DNA of 10,126 nt, taken from Oscillospiraceae bacterium. Its GTDB lineage: Bacteria; Bacillota; Clostridia; Oscillospirales; Ruminococcaceae. Both the position numbers and the translations under genes were made by a program. The notes beneath the pieces are model-generated. The model saw only the letters and a program-made list of their open reading frames with translations. It was not told the origin of the DNA and ran no database searches. The DNA is taken from the NCBI GenBank assembly GCA_017394565.1, contig JAFPXW010000138.1, forward strand, positions 1-10,126. Direction: 5' to 3'. This document shows positions 1-6,987 of the stretch, in pieces. Within the stretch, counting starts at the first letter, position 1; each line of letters opens with the position of its first letter.

Positions 1-43
1 CAGATAATAATTGCATGATTTCAAATTCTTCTGTTAACATCAT
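1..43 (-). CDS. Start of an unidentified leftward gene (5' end only)
   Basis: Only about 14 codons are inside the window. On the minus strand AAGGAG (50-55) sits 6 nt before an ATG at 43, with a second in-frame ATG at 40. The frame stays open to the window edge and reads MMLTEEFEIMQLLS. Either ATG could be used, since both lie at a workable distance from the ribosome-binding site. The start is acidic and hydrophilic, with no signal peptide, and is too short to assign a family. The 163-bp repeat element ends 22 bp upstream of the start. Therefore transcription must come from within that element or from read-through of the diguanylate cyclase gene beyond it; I saw no convincing promoter hexamers. 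Seen: ribosome-binding site and open frame. Inferred: that it is a real gene. Confidence 0.55.
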   Translation of the reverse strand, partial: MMLTEEFEIMQLLS

Positions 44-65
44 GGTTTTCTCCTTGCATCATATA

Positions 66-228
66 AGAACCTGTCCACATAGGGATTCATGCACGTCTTT
101 TCGTCAAATTTTGCCGGTGACTGCGTTAAAAATCCTTGAAGGGCAACAGCCCGTCGGCGGATTTTTGCCTTGTCACTGACAAAATTATGTCTGAAAATCC
201 GTACATTCACCCTATGTGGACTGGTTCT
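66..228 (-). repeat. 163-bp inverted-repeat element, copy 1 (MITE-like)
   Basis: The left end AGAACCTGTCCACATAGGG (66-84) is matched by an inverted right end at 210-228, with one mismatch (T at 222). Inside are further matched arms, for example AATTTTGCCGGTGAC against GTCACTGACAAAATT, AAAAATCC against GGATTTTT, and a central GGGC/GCCC hairpin. The whole unit can therefore fold into one long stem. A second copy at 9789-9951 has the same length and 158 of 163 identical bases, in reverse orientation. There is no transposase and no real reading frame inside, which fits a non-autonomous MITE or a similar dispersed repeat. No clean target-site duplication is visible at either copy. Strand is set relative to copy 2. 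Confidence 0.85.
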
Positions 229-250
229 CAGTGATCAGAAGATCATAGGA

Positions 251-1360
251 TCAGATGGCAAATTCCGTATGGTCCTTGCCGCTGTTTTTGCCCTTGTACA
301 GCAACTGATCTGCTGCTGTGATGATATGCTCGATATTATCACCCTCGCCGCCTTCACTCACGCCAAAGGTCATCGTGACGTGGAAGCTTCCCTTCTCCGT
401 TGTAAAGACGTGTGCGTGCAGCTCGCGGTGGATCTCATCCGTACAGGACACGCCGTCACTGACCGCTGCATCCGGGAGTACAAACAGGAATTCCTCTCCG
501 CCCCAACGCGCTGCATACCCGGAATCCGGCACATACCGCGCGAACAGCCCTGCCACAAATACCAGGACCTCATCACCGATGTCATGGCCGTAGGTATCGT
601 TGACGTGCTTGAAGTCGTCGATGTCGCCGATCACGACTGCGTAATGCTGATGCACCTGCGCACTGTGCAGCTGGACTGCCTTCAGGGACTCTCCCATCGC
701 CCGGCGGTTGGAGAGCTTTGTCAGCGGATCGATCGCTGCGATCGTCCGCAGAGCGTCGTTCTGCGTGCGGAGCTTGTATTCGAGATACTCGCGGTAGAAC
801 ATATACAGCGTCGAGGAATACAGCACCACGCCCGTTCCGATGACCGCGTTGAACAGATACAGCACCATGCCCCATTCATTCCGGTCAACCTCATATTTGA
901 CCTCGGTCTGATCGGTGATCAGCACACGCAGCACCACATAGCAGGTGACAGAGAAAAAAGAAAAAAGATATGGAATATAGATTTTTTTATTCGGCAAAAA
1001 GAATGTGATCGGCAGGATCATCAGCAGGAACATTCCGAAATCCGGTCCCCAGCCGACATAGACCGTACAGACGACCGCATGAATGATGATCTCCATCAGT
1101 GCGAGGTAAACCAGTCCGTTGCCGTCGCTGCCAGATGCCGAAAACGCGACCATCAGAATGTAGAATGACACGCTGAACACATTGAACAGCGCAAGCTCAC
1201 GGATGCCATACACAAAGAACAGCACAAGATACAAAATATGTGCCACCAGACAAGCAGCAAATCCGATCAGGAGTACCCGCCGTTTGTTGAAGGACTCGAT
1301 CAGTCTCATATGTTTCCTCACGAAGGAAACCGCTTGTTCATCCACACGGATCTGTTTCAT
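251..1360 (-). CDS. Membrane-bound GGDEF diguanylate cyclase
   Basis: This 369-aa protein should make cyclic di-GMP from two GTP at the inner face of the membrane. The N-terminal half has about six hydrophobic segments (roughly residues 29-52, 57-75, 82-103, 108-122, 127-148 and 163-188) and no recognisable sensory domain. A short helical linker leads to a GGDEF domain at about 205-365. It opens with DPLTKLSNRRAM, continues with the metal/GTP-binding GDIDDFKHVNDTYGHD (245-260), and has the active-site loop GGEEF at 287-291, a functional variant. The RxxD product-inhibition site expected five residues before GGEEF is absent (the stretch reads PDSGYAARW). The ATG at 1360 follows a GAGGGGAA stretch. 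The gene has its own promoter and no obvious terminator before the repeat element at 66-228. Family assignment is secure; its input signal is unknown. Confidence 0.93.
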   Translation of the reverse strand: MKQIRVDEQAVSFVRKHMRLIESFNKRRVLLIGFAACLVAHILYLVLFFVYGIRELALFNVFSVSFYILMVAFSASGSDGNGLVYLALMEIIIHAVVCTVYVGWGPDFGMFLLMILPITFFLPNKKIYIPYLFSFFSVTCYVVLRVLITDQTEVKYEVDRNEWGMVLYLFNAVIGTGVVLYSSTLYMFYREYLEYKLRTQNDALRTIAAIDPLTKLSNRRAMGESLKAVQLHSAQVHQHYAVVIGDIDDFKHVNDTYGHDIGDEVLVFVAGLFARYVPDSGYAARWGGEEFLFVLPDAAVSDGVSCTDEIHRELHAHVFTTEKGSFHVTMTFGVSEGGEGDNIEHIITAADQLLYKGKNSGKDHTEFAI

Positions 1361-1392
1361 AGACTCACTTCCCCTCGGAAAAGTTCTATCTT

Positions 1393-1421
1393 ATTATACA
1401 ATATTTTTGCGAATATTTCAA
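1393..1421 (-). promoter_or_regulatory. Promoter of the diguanylate cyclase gene
   Basis: Read on the minus strand there is a TTGAAA -35 box (1416-1421), a 17-nt spacer and a perfect TATAAT -10 box (1393-1398), in an AT-rich stretch. Transcription would start near 1386, giving a leader of about 25 nt before the ATG at 1360. It is divergent from the ABC-F promoter about 125 bp away. Confidence 0.8.
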
Positions 1422-1544
1422 TATTTTCATACAAGTTCCATCTATTCTTCATCAAAAATTTACATCTGCGTCTCAAAAAACAGATGCAGCATTTGCAGCA
1501 GAACACTGCGCCCTGTCCGGCACCGGCTCCGAACGACGGCAGGC

Positions 1545-1573
1545 TTGCAATCCGAAGAAAAATGTGCTATAAT
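1545..1573 (+). promoter_or_regulatory. Promoter of the ABC-F gene
   Basis: There is a TTGCAA -35 box (1545-1550), a 17-nt spacer and a perfect TATAAT -10 box (1568-1573) preceded by TGC, an extended -10 signature. The expected start site near 1580 lies downstream of the in-frame ATG at 1572. This argues that the ATG is not the start codon and that translation begins at the TTG at 1608. Confidence 0.82.
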
Positions 1574-1607
1574 GAAGAAGCTACATCATGGAAAAAGGGG
1601 CGATCAC

Positions 1608-3404
1608 TTGATTTTACTCACAGCGCAGAATATTTCCAAGACCTACATGGAGCGAAAGGTCCTCGACGACGTTTCGTTTTTCCTCAATGAAGGCGATAAA
1701 GTCGGGATCATCGGCATCAACGGCACCGGAAAATCGACCTTGCTCCGGATCCTTGCCGGTGCGTCCTCACCGGACGGCGGTCAGATGATCCGTACCGGCG
1801 GCATCCGTGTTTCTTACCTGCCGCAGATCCCGGAATTTGACGACTGCGGCACCATCCTCAGTCAGGTGCTTGCCCACCTTCCGGCTGACCTCACAGAGTC
1901 GAAAGAGTACGAAGCGAAGGCGATCCTTGCCAAGGTCGGACTGCCTGACTACGACCGCGATATCGGCAGCCTGTCCGGCGGTGAGCGCAGACGCGCCGGC
2001 ATTGCGGCGGCGCTCATTCAGCCAAGTGATGTGCTGCTGCTCGACGAGCCGACCAACCACATCGACAACGAAACCGCGCAAATGCTCGAGGATCTGCTCA
2101 TGAAGTACCGCGGTGCGATCGTTATGGTCACGCACGACCGGTATTTTCTCGACAAGATCTGCAACCGGATCGTCGAGGTGGACCGCGGAAAGCTGTACCC
2201 CTGCGACGGCAATTACAGCGCCTATCTCACGCAGAAGGCGCAGCGCGAAGCCCAGCAGGAGGCCGCCGAACGCAAGGCTCGTTCCCTCTACCGGCAGGAG
2301 CTCGAATGGATCAGCCGCGGCGTCCGCGCACGAGGCACAAAATCGAAGGATCGTATCGAACGGTTTGAAGCGCTCAAAAACCGCGATATTCCGGTCGAAA
2401 CTGAAAAGCTGCAATTGCAGTCTGTTTCCTCGCGGCTCGGCAGAAAGACCATCGAGATCGAGGGCATCAGCAAGAGCATCGACGGAAAGCCCTTGATCTC
2501 GGACTTTTCATATATCATTTCGCGCGATGCACGCATCGGTATCGTCGGACGCAATGGTGCCGGAAAGAGTACCTTTCTGAAAATGCTCACCGGAGAACTG
2601 CTGCCGGATGCCGGTCATATTGAAATTGGCGAAACGGTGAAAATCGGCTATTTTTCGCAGGAATGTGAAAGCATGGATCCGACCATGCGTGTGATCGACT
2701 ACATTCGTGAAACGGCTGACATCGTCCGCACACCGGACGGCAATGTCACTGCGGCGCAGATGCTGGAGCGATTTCTGTTCAACGGCGAACTGCAATGGAA
2801 CCGCATCGAGAAGCTTTCCGGCGGCGAGCGAAAGCGCCTGTACCTTCTCAAGATCCTCATGACAGCGCCGAACATCCTGCTGCTCGATGAGCCGACCAAT
2901 GACCTCGACATCGTGACGCTGACGATCCTGGAGGATTATCTGCAAAGCTTTGACGGTGCGGTGATCGCGGTATCGCACGACCGGTATTTTCTGGATAAGC
3001 TTGCGACGGAGATCTTTGCATTCGGGAACGGCGAATGTGTACGGTACAACGGCAATTACAGCGACTACGCAGAAGCCGCAAAGCCTTTTCTTGCCGAAAC
3101 GCCTGTCAAAACACCAAAGCCCAAGAAAGAGCGTGTCCGCACCGGTCAGACCAAGCTGAAGTTTTCCTTCAAGGAACAGCGCGAATATGCCACCATCGAC
3201 GAGGACATCGCTTCGCTGGAGGCGCAGATTGCCGAAACGGACAAGGCGCTTTTTGCCAACACGTCCGACTATGTGAAATTGCAGGAGCTGACCGAGCGGA
3301 AAACTTCCCTCGAAAGCCAGCTTGACGAGAAAATGGAACGCTGGGTTTACCTCAATGACCTCGCGGAGCGCATCGAACGCGGCGAATATGTTTCTAACAC
3401 ATAA
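1608..3404 (+). CDS. ABC-F family ATPase, Uup/YfmR-like
   Basis: This is a soluble 598-aa protein with two ABC ATPase domains and no membrane segments, so it is an ABC-F translation factor and not a transporter. The first domain has Walker A GINGTGKST (36-44), signature LSGGE (122-126) and Walker B LLLDEPTNHID (143-153). An interdomain arm of charged helices spans about 205-265. The second domain has Walker A GRNGAGKST (314-322), signature LSGGE (403-407), Walker B LLLDEPTNDLD (424-434) and SHDRYF (456-461). A basic linker (KTPKPKKERV) and a predicted coiled coil at about 515-595 form the C-terminal extension typical of Uup and YfmR. In other bacteria these act at the ribosome, helping stalled or polyproline translation. 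The TTG start is preferred because AGGGG lies 7 nt upstream and the promoter overlaps the only upstream ATG. The exact ABC-F subgroup is inferred from domain layout. A resistance role is possible but less likely. Confidence 0.9.
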   Translation: MILLTAQNISKTYMERKVLDDVSFFLNEGDKVGIIGINGTGKSTLLRILAGASSPDGGQMIRTGGIRVSYLPQIPEFDDCGTILSQVLAHLPADLTESKEYEAKAILAKVGLPDYDRDIGSLSGGERRRAGIAAALIQPSDVLLLDEPTNHIDNETAQMLEDLLMKYRGAIVMVTHDRYFLDKICNRIVEVDRGKLYPCDGNYSAYLTQKAQREAQQEAAERKARSLYRQELEWISRGVRARGTKSKDRIERFEALKNRDIPVETEKLQLQSVSSRLGRKTIEIEGISKSIDGKPLISDFSYIISRDARIGIVGRNGAGKSTFLKMLTGELLPDAGHIEIGETVKIGYFSQECESMDPTMRVIDYIRETADIVRTPDGNVTAAQMLERFLFNGELQWNRIEKLSGGERKRLYLLKILMTAPNILLLDEPTNDLDIVTLTILEDYLQSFDGAVIAVSHDRYFLDKLATEIFAFGNGECVRYNGNYSDYAEAAKPFLAETPVKTPKPKKERVRTGQTKLKFSFKEQREYATIDEDIASLEAQIAETDKALFANTSDYVKLQELTERKTSLESQLDEKMERWVYLNDLAERIERGEYVSNT

Positions 3405-3418
3405 ACCGCTTCATATAC

Positions 3419-3451
3419 AAAAAACGGGACTCGTTGTGAGTCCCGTTTTTT
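3419..3451. terminator. Bidirectional intrinsic terminator
   Basis: A perfect 14-bp inverted repeat (AAAAAACGGGACTC at 3419-3432 and its complement at 3438-3451) encloses a 5-nt loop GTTGT. An A tract lies on one side and a T tract on the other. It begins 15 bp after the ABC-F stop codon and lies 11 bp beyond the end of the leftward esterase tail, so it can end both convergent transcripts. Confidence 0.92.
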
Positions 3452-3461
3452 GGATTCAGAT

Positions 3462-3911
3462 TTACTGACCTTCGTGGAAGAAGTAAGGCAGTGCGTCATA
3501 AACGTACCATCTTACCTGGCCCCACCAGTGTACATTGCCATCGGCTACGAGCCAGTAGAGGTTGCCCTTCGAGAAGTCGGAGGTGTAGGTGAAGTGGTTG
3601 GTCTTGTTGTTCTTCAGATCCTCCATTTCCGGCTTCATGTTGTTGTATGCAATATCCTTGGAACCGGTTGCTGCGAGGATGAAGTACTCATTCTTCTTCA
3701 GACCGAGGGAGTCGATCTCACCGGTCAGCTTGCTCATGCCTTCCCAGTTGTTACCGGACAGCGGCATGAAGTAGCCAACGATGTCCATATCGTGGTCAGC
3801 AACGCACCATGTGGACAGTCCGCCCATCGAGAAGCCGCCGTATGCACGGTGCATTCTGGATGCCTGGAGATCCTCCAGAGAGGTAGACTTCGCGTAGGTG
3901 GAGTACTTACC
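3462..3911 (-). pseudogene. Detached C-terminal part of the CE1 esterase domain (frameshifted)
   Basis: These 149 codons continue the xylanase/esterase protein in a shifted frame. They carry the catalytic core of a CE1 esterase: the nucleophile elbow GFSMGG, an acidic stretch around GSKDIAYN, and the likely catalytic histidine in DGNVHWWGQVRWYV near the end, finishing at FHEGQ. The upstream 981-aa frame stops matching the family at residue 923 (VVPFVE); this frame picks up exactly there with GKYSTYAKS. Adding one G to a GG run at 3910-3911 restores a continuous 1072-aa protein. An internal ATG at 3854 could start a 130-aa fragment, but no clear ribosome-binding site supports it. As read, this segment would not be made as part of the enzyme. 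A sequencing error cannot be excluded. Confidence 0.85.
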
Positions 3912-6679
3912 TCCACAAACGGAACAACACTCTGCTTGAACTCATCCCAGAAGTTGCCTGCCTCAGAGCCCTGACCGTTGAAGGTCGGAGTTACCACGAT
4001 CAGCGGCTCGAGTTCGCCGTTCATGATCATGTGGTCGAGGATGTTGCCGAGCTTGACGTCATTCGAGAAGATGGTGTTCTCATTCTCGCCGCCGCCGTGC
4101 ATCAGGTAGAAAATGTTATACTTCTTGTTCGGATCGTAGTTGTACGGCGTGTAAACATTCAGGCTCTTGGTACCGCGGATGCCGTTGTAGGTTTCCTTGG
4201 TGATCTTACCAGCCTGCGAGCAGGGATTCAGATAATCGCCGGAAGGCTCGTGGTACTTGAGGTTTGCATCATAATTGAAATTGCTCTTGGGCGGCTCCGT
4301 CGGAGGTTCCGTGGGCGGCTCATAGGGCGCCGGGAATTCCGTTACAATGTGATGCAGGTACTTGACAAGGAGTACGATATCCGTGACACCAACATCACCG
4401 TCGCCAGTGGTATCTGCCGACTGCTCGTCAAAGGTATTCTCAAATCCCTTGACCAGACCGCGCTTGGCAAGTGCGAGATCGAATACGTCAACTTCGCCGT
4501 CGCCGTTGATGTCGCCCTGCAATGCGGACTTACGGATGCGGATATTGGAAGCACCAGGGCCGTCGATCTTCACGCCCTTCTGCGCAACAACGACATCGTC
4601 AATGTAGAAATCGGACTTGCTCTCCGGCATTTCCACATACAGCACCAGATCAGATGCGCCGTCGGGGATCTTGTATTCCTCATTGGTCAGCTGAACCCAT
4701 TCGCCCTTCTTGACGGCTGCTTCCGCGATGTGGTCGTAGTGTGTCTCACCGTCAGAGCCCTTGTACTGGAGCGACAGATAAAACGTATCTGCGTCATTTC
4801 CGCTGGTATAAAGCGCATCTGCAGAGAAGCTGTAGGCCTCGCCTGCCTTGTAGATGCGGCTGTTGAGGTTCACGGAAGCGCCGTTCCACTCAGCCGTTCT
4901 GCCGGAAACATACAGGGACTTGCTGCCGCCGAACTTCTTGTCGGAGGAAACCTCTGCCGAAGCGGCACCTCTGCCGGAGAAGCTGTTAGCGCCGGACTCA
5001 AAGTCTGCCTTCATCCAGTAGCCGTTCTCATCCGGCTCCGGCTCAGCCGCCGGTGTGACGCCCTGTCCCCACTCAGAGTCAGGGATCATGGAGATGAGCT
5101 TCTTGTAAGCCGCCTTCGGCTGGTTATTTTTGTCATACAGCAAACCGTCCGAACCGGATTTCAGCCAAGAGTTCGCATCATTCGGGCCCCAGATCTGCAC
5201 CAGCGTCACGCGGCCTGCGGATTCCGGATTCGCATTCCAATCCATTGCCGCCCGGAAAATTGCCTCGTACTTCTTCGCCTGATCGTCGAAGGAATACTTA
5301 CCGCCGTCCACGGAAATATCCAGCTCCGTGATCTGTACGTCGCAGCCGATGGAAAGGTATTTTTTCATCGCGTAAACGTAGTTCGACACGCCCGTGAAAC
5401 CTTCCCATTCCGCGCCGATGTGCGACTGCATTCCGACACCGTCGAGCAGGCCGTCGTCATACAGGGACTTGCACATATTATAAATGCAGTCGCGCTTGTG
5501 ATCCCAGTACTCGTTGTAGTCGTTGTAATACAGGTCGCAGGTTTCCGGTGCGTACTTTCTCGCGTAGGTGAACGCCTGACGAACGAACGAATTATCGCCA
5601 TAAATCTGCACCCACGGGGACTTGCCGTTGCCGTAGCCCGGCTCTCTTGCGCCGCCGTTGTTCTTGGTGCGGTTGGAATCATCGGAAACGCACTCGTTGC
5701 ACACGTCATAAGCGTACAGATCCAGCGTCGGGTACTGCGCCTGGATCGCACCGAACATATTCTTGATGTAGGACTCCATGCGCGTATTCATGGTATTTTT
5801 GTCCACCCAGTTGTTGTTTTTGTCGAAGCCCTGCTTGAAGAACCACTCCGGCATCTGGCTGTGCCAAACCATCGTGTGGCCGCGGAATCCGAGGTTGTTC
5901 TGCACGCAGAAATCCATGATCGCAGCGCAGGAATTCAGCGAAACCTTGATGTTATTGTCGGTACTGCCGTTCTGCACGAGCGTCGCGTCCGGCTTGGTCT
6001 CGTTCTCACATTCGATCGCGTTGCAGTCCTTGAGCAAAGTTGCAGTGATGGTGGAGTTTTTGACGGTCCAGCCGTTCAGGATGTTGCCGACACGGAAGTA
6101 GCGTGCAAACTCATCCTTGAGGCCCTCTTCCGCCGCGCTTGCCACGATGGCATTGGACTTTTTTGTCGTAATTTCCACATCGTCAAAACGGAAATCCGCG
6201 GTCGAATCGGTCGTCAGCAAAAGCTCAAATTCATACGAATTTTCGGGCGCTTTGTACTTGGCGGAGAGGTTTGCCCACTCCCCTGCCCTGACGGACTTCG
6301 ATGCGATTTCCTTGACTGTTTCTTCGCCGGTCGTTTCGTCGATGGTGCGAACGGACAGATGGAAAACTTCCTCCGTGTCCGCCTGCACTTTTACATTGTA
6401 GGTGTACGAAATGCCGCCGGCGAGGTAGAAGCCCTTCGAGGAAGCTGCGCCGTCGAGGGCGGAGGTTCTGCCGGTGACAGCCAGTCCGCGCGTGCCGCGG
6501 ACGCCTTCGGTCGGCTCCAGGACGGTCTCGTCCGAGATGCCGTGCCAGCCGTTGTAGGTCACTTCAAAATCGTTGTATACTGCCTGTGCTGCTTGCGCGT
6601 TCATCGCAGGAAACGCTGCAAACGTCGATGCTGCGCACAGGATCGCGGTCAGCGTCGCTGTGAGTTTTTTTAATTTCAT
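3734..6679 (-). CDS. Cellulosomal xylanase: CBM22-GH10-CBM22-dockerin-CE1 (broken CE1)
   Basis: Secreted endo-1,4-beta-xylanase, 981 aa as read. It has a signal peptide (1-33, KLKK then a hydrophobic core, AQA cleavage region), a CBM22-like xylan-binding module (about 34-172), a GH10 catalytic domain (about 180-532), and a second CBM22-like module (about 553-702). A type I dockerin (722-778) follows, then a proline-rich linker (EPPTEPPTEPP) and the start of a CE1 feruloyl/acetyl esterase domain (about 800-923). GH10 residues are visible: acid/base Glu329 in YDVCNE and nucleophile Glu452 in ITELD. The dockerin repeats keep calcium ligands (D723, N725, D727, D734; D756, D760, D767). This is the order known from Clostridium thermocellum XynY/Xyn10B. 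A one-base deletion at 3910-3911 replaces the esterase core with about 58 unrelated residues. Xylanase and dockerin functions should survive. The ATG follows AGGGGG with 7-nt spacing. Confidence 0.93.
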   Translation of the reverse strand: MKLKKLTATLTAILCAASTFAAFPAMNAQAAQAVYNDFEVTYNGWHGISDETVLEPTEGVRGTRGLAVTGRTSALDGAASSKGFYLAGGISYTYNVKVQADTEEVFHLSVRTIDETTGEETVKEIASKSVRAGEWANLSAKYKAPENSYEFELLLTTDSTADFRFDDVEITTKKSNAIVASAAEEGLKDEFARYFRVGNILNGWTVKNSTITATLLKDCNAIECENETKPDATLVQNGSTDNNIKVSLNSCAAIMDFCVQNNLGFRGHTMVWHSQMPEWFFKQGFDKNNNWVDKNTMNTRMESYIKNMFGAIQAQYPTLDLYAYDVCNECVSDDSNRTKNNGGAREPGYGNGKSPWVQIYGDNSFVRQAFTYARKYAPETCDLYYNDYNEYWDHKRDCIYNMCKSLYDDGLLDGVGMQSHIGAEWEGFTGVSNYVYAMKKYLSIGCDVQITELDISVDGGKYSFDDQAKKYEAIFRAAMDWNANPESAGRVTLVQIWGPNDANSWLKSGSDGLLYDKNNQPKAAYKKLISMIPDSEWGQGVTPAAEPEPDENGYWMKADFESGANSFSGRGAASAEVSSDKKFGGSKSLYVSGRTAEWNGASVNLNSRIYKAGEAYSFSADALYTSGNDADTFYLSLQYKGSDGETHYDHIAEAAVKKGEWVQLTNEEYKIPDGASDLVLYVEMPESKSDFYIDDVVVAQKGVKIDGPGASNIRIRKSALQGDINGDGEVDVFDLALAKRGLVKGFENTFDEQSADTTGDGDVGVTDIVLLVKYLHHIVTEFPAPYEPPTEPPTEPPKSNFNYDANLKYHEPSGDYLNPCSQAGKITKETYNGIRGTKSLNVYTPYNYDPNKKYNIFYLMHGGGENENTIFSNDVKLGNILDHMIMNGELEPLIVVTPTFNGQGSEAGNFWDEFKQSVVPFVEVSTPPTRSLPLWRISRHPECTVHTAASRWADCPHGALLTTIWTSLATSCRCPVTTGKA
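3908..3914 (-). other. Frameshift site in the CE1 domain
   Basis: On the minus strand the text reads GTG GAG GTA AGT. The family-like reading needs GTG GAG GGT AAG TAC, i.e. one more G in the run. The upstream side encodes VVPFVE and the downstream side GKYSTYAKS in the next frame. No slippery heptamer typical of programmed frameshifting is seen, so a mutation or a sequencing/assembly error is likelier. Confidence 0.85.
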
Positions 6680-6714
6680 GGTAATTCCCCCTTAGAATAT
6701 CTCCATGTTGTCCC

Positions 6715-6777
6715 GTGCAGTTCACCCCGTCCATCCATCAGACGTGCGGCATCTTTTGAGTAGTCGGGGTTCTGCAC
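6715..6777 (-). promoter_or_regulatory. Structured 5' leader of the xylanase gene
   Basis: The leader between the promoter and the start codon can fold into a two-part stem. On the minus strand GTGCAG (6772-6777) pairs with CTGCAC (6715-6720), and CCCCG (6765-6769) pairs with CGGGG (6725-6729), separated by a small asymmetric internal loop. A 35-nt apical region remains, which can form an alternative CGTC/GACG pairing that competes with the inner stem. It ends about 35 nt before the ATG at 6679, leaving the ribosome-binding site free. It could be a regulatory or mRNA-stabilising element. I do not recognise a known riboswitch class. Confidence 0.5.
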
Positions 6778-6803
6778 AAATTTTCTTCATCTTGTTGTCA
6801 TAA

Positions 6804-6832
6804 ATTATACACTATTTTATAAAAATCAGCAA
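6804..6832 (-). promoter_or_regulatory. Promoter of the xylanase gene
   Basis: On the minus strand there is a TTGCTG -35 box (6827-6832), a 17-nt spacer and a perfect TATAAT -10 box (6804-6809). The start site would be near 6797, giving a leader of about 118 nt. Since the HD-GYP gene upstream ends in its own terminator, the xylanase is probably transcribed alone. Confidence 0.78.
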
Positions 6833-6916
6833 CCTACAAAATGAAGATATAGTGGACAAAATGGAGAAACCGCCTTTTGTATAGCAAGATTTTACCAGAA
6901 AAAGCAAAATAGTGAT

Positions 6917-6952
6917 AAAAAATCGCTCCCCTGTTTCTGCCAGGAGAGCGAT
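6917..6952 (-). terminator. Intrinsic terminator of the HD-GYP gene
   Basis: Read on the minus strand, a 12-bp stem (6941-6952 with 6922-6933, one G-U pair, 7-nt loop) is followed by a run of six T. It lies about 36 bp past the stop codon of the HD-GYP gene and separates it from the xylanase promoter. Confidence 0.88.
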
Positions 6953-6987
6953 ATATTATGAAAATATTATGAACGCTCACAGAGTTC

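Noticed and set aside
170..1168. 332-aa plus-strand frame starting inside the repeat element
   Set aside because: It starts at a TTG inside copy 1 and then runs antisense to the GGDEF gene. The same short peptide start occurs in copy 2 only because the DNA is repeated.
1463..1486. CATCTG...CAGATG inverted repeat between the divergent promoters
   Set aside because: Six-base arms with a 12-nt gap are expected by chance in a spacer this size, and the position relative to both promoters is not telling.
1182..1607. N-terminal extension of the ABC-F frame (starts at 1182 or 1572)
   Set aside because: The extension overlaps the GGDEF gene and the ABC-F promoter. The ABC-F family begins at the TTG at 1608, which has a good ribosome-binding site.
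4031..6673. 880-aa open frame on the plus strand
   Set aside because: It is antisense to the xylanase along its whole length. It shows no domain motifs, while the minus strand has clear GH10, CBM22 and dockerin motifs.
6715..6777. c-di-GMP riboswitch in the xylanase leader
   Set aside because: This was tempting given the neighbours, but the conserved cores of class I and class II are not present.
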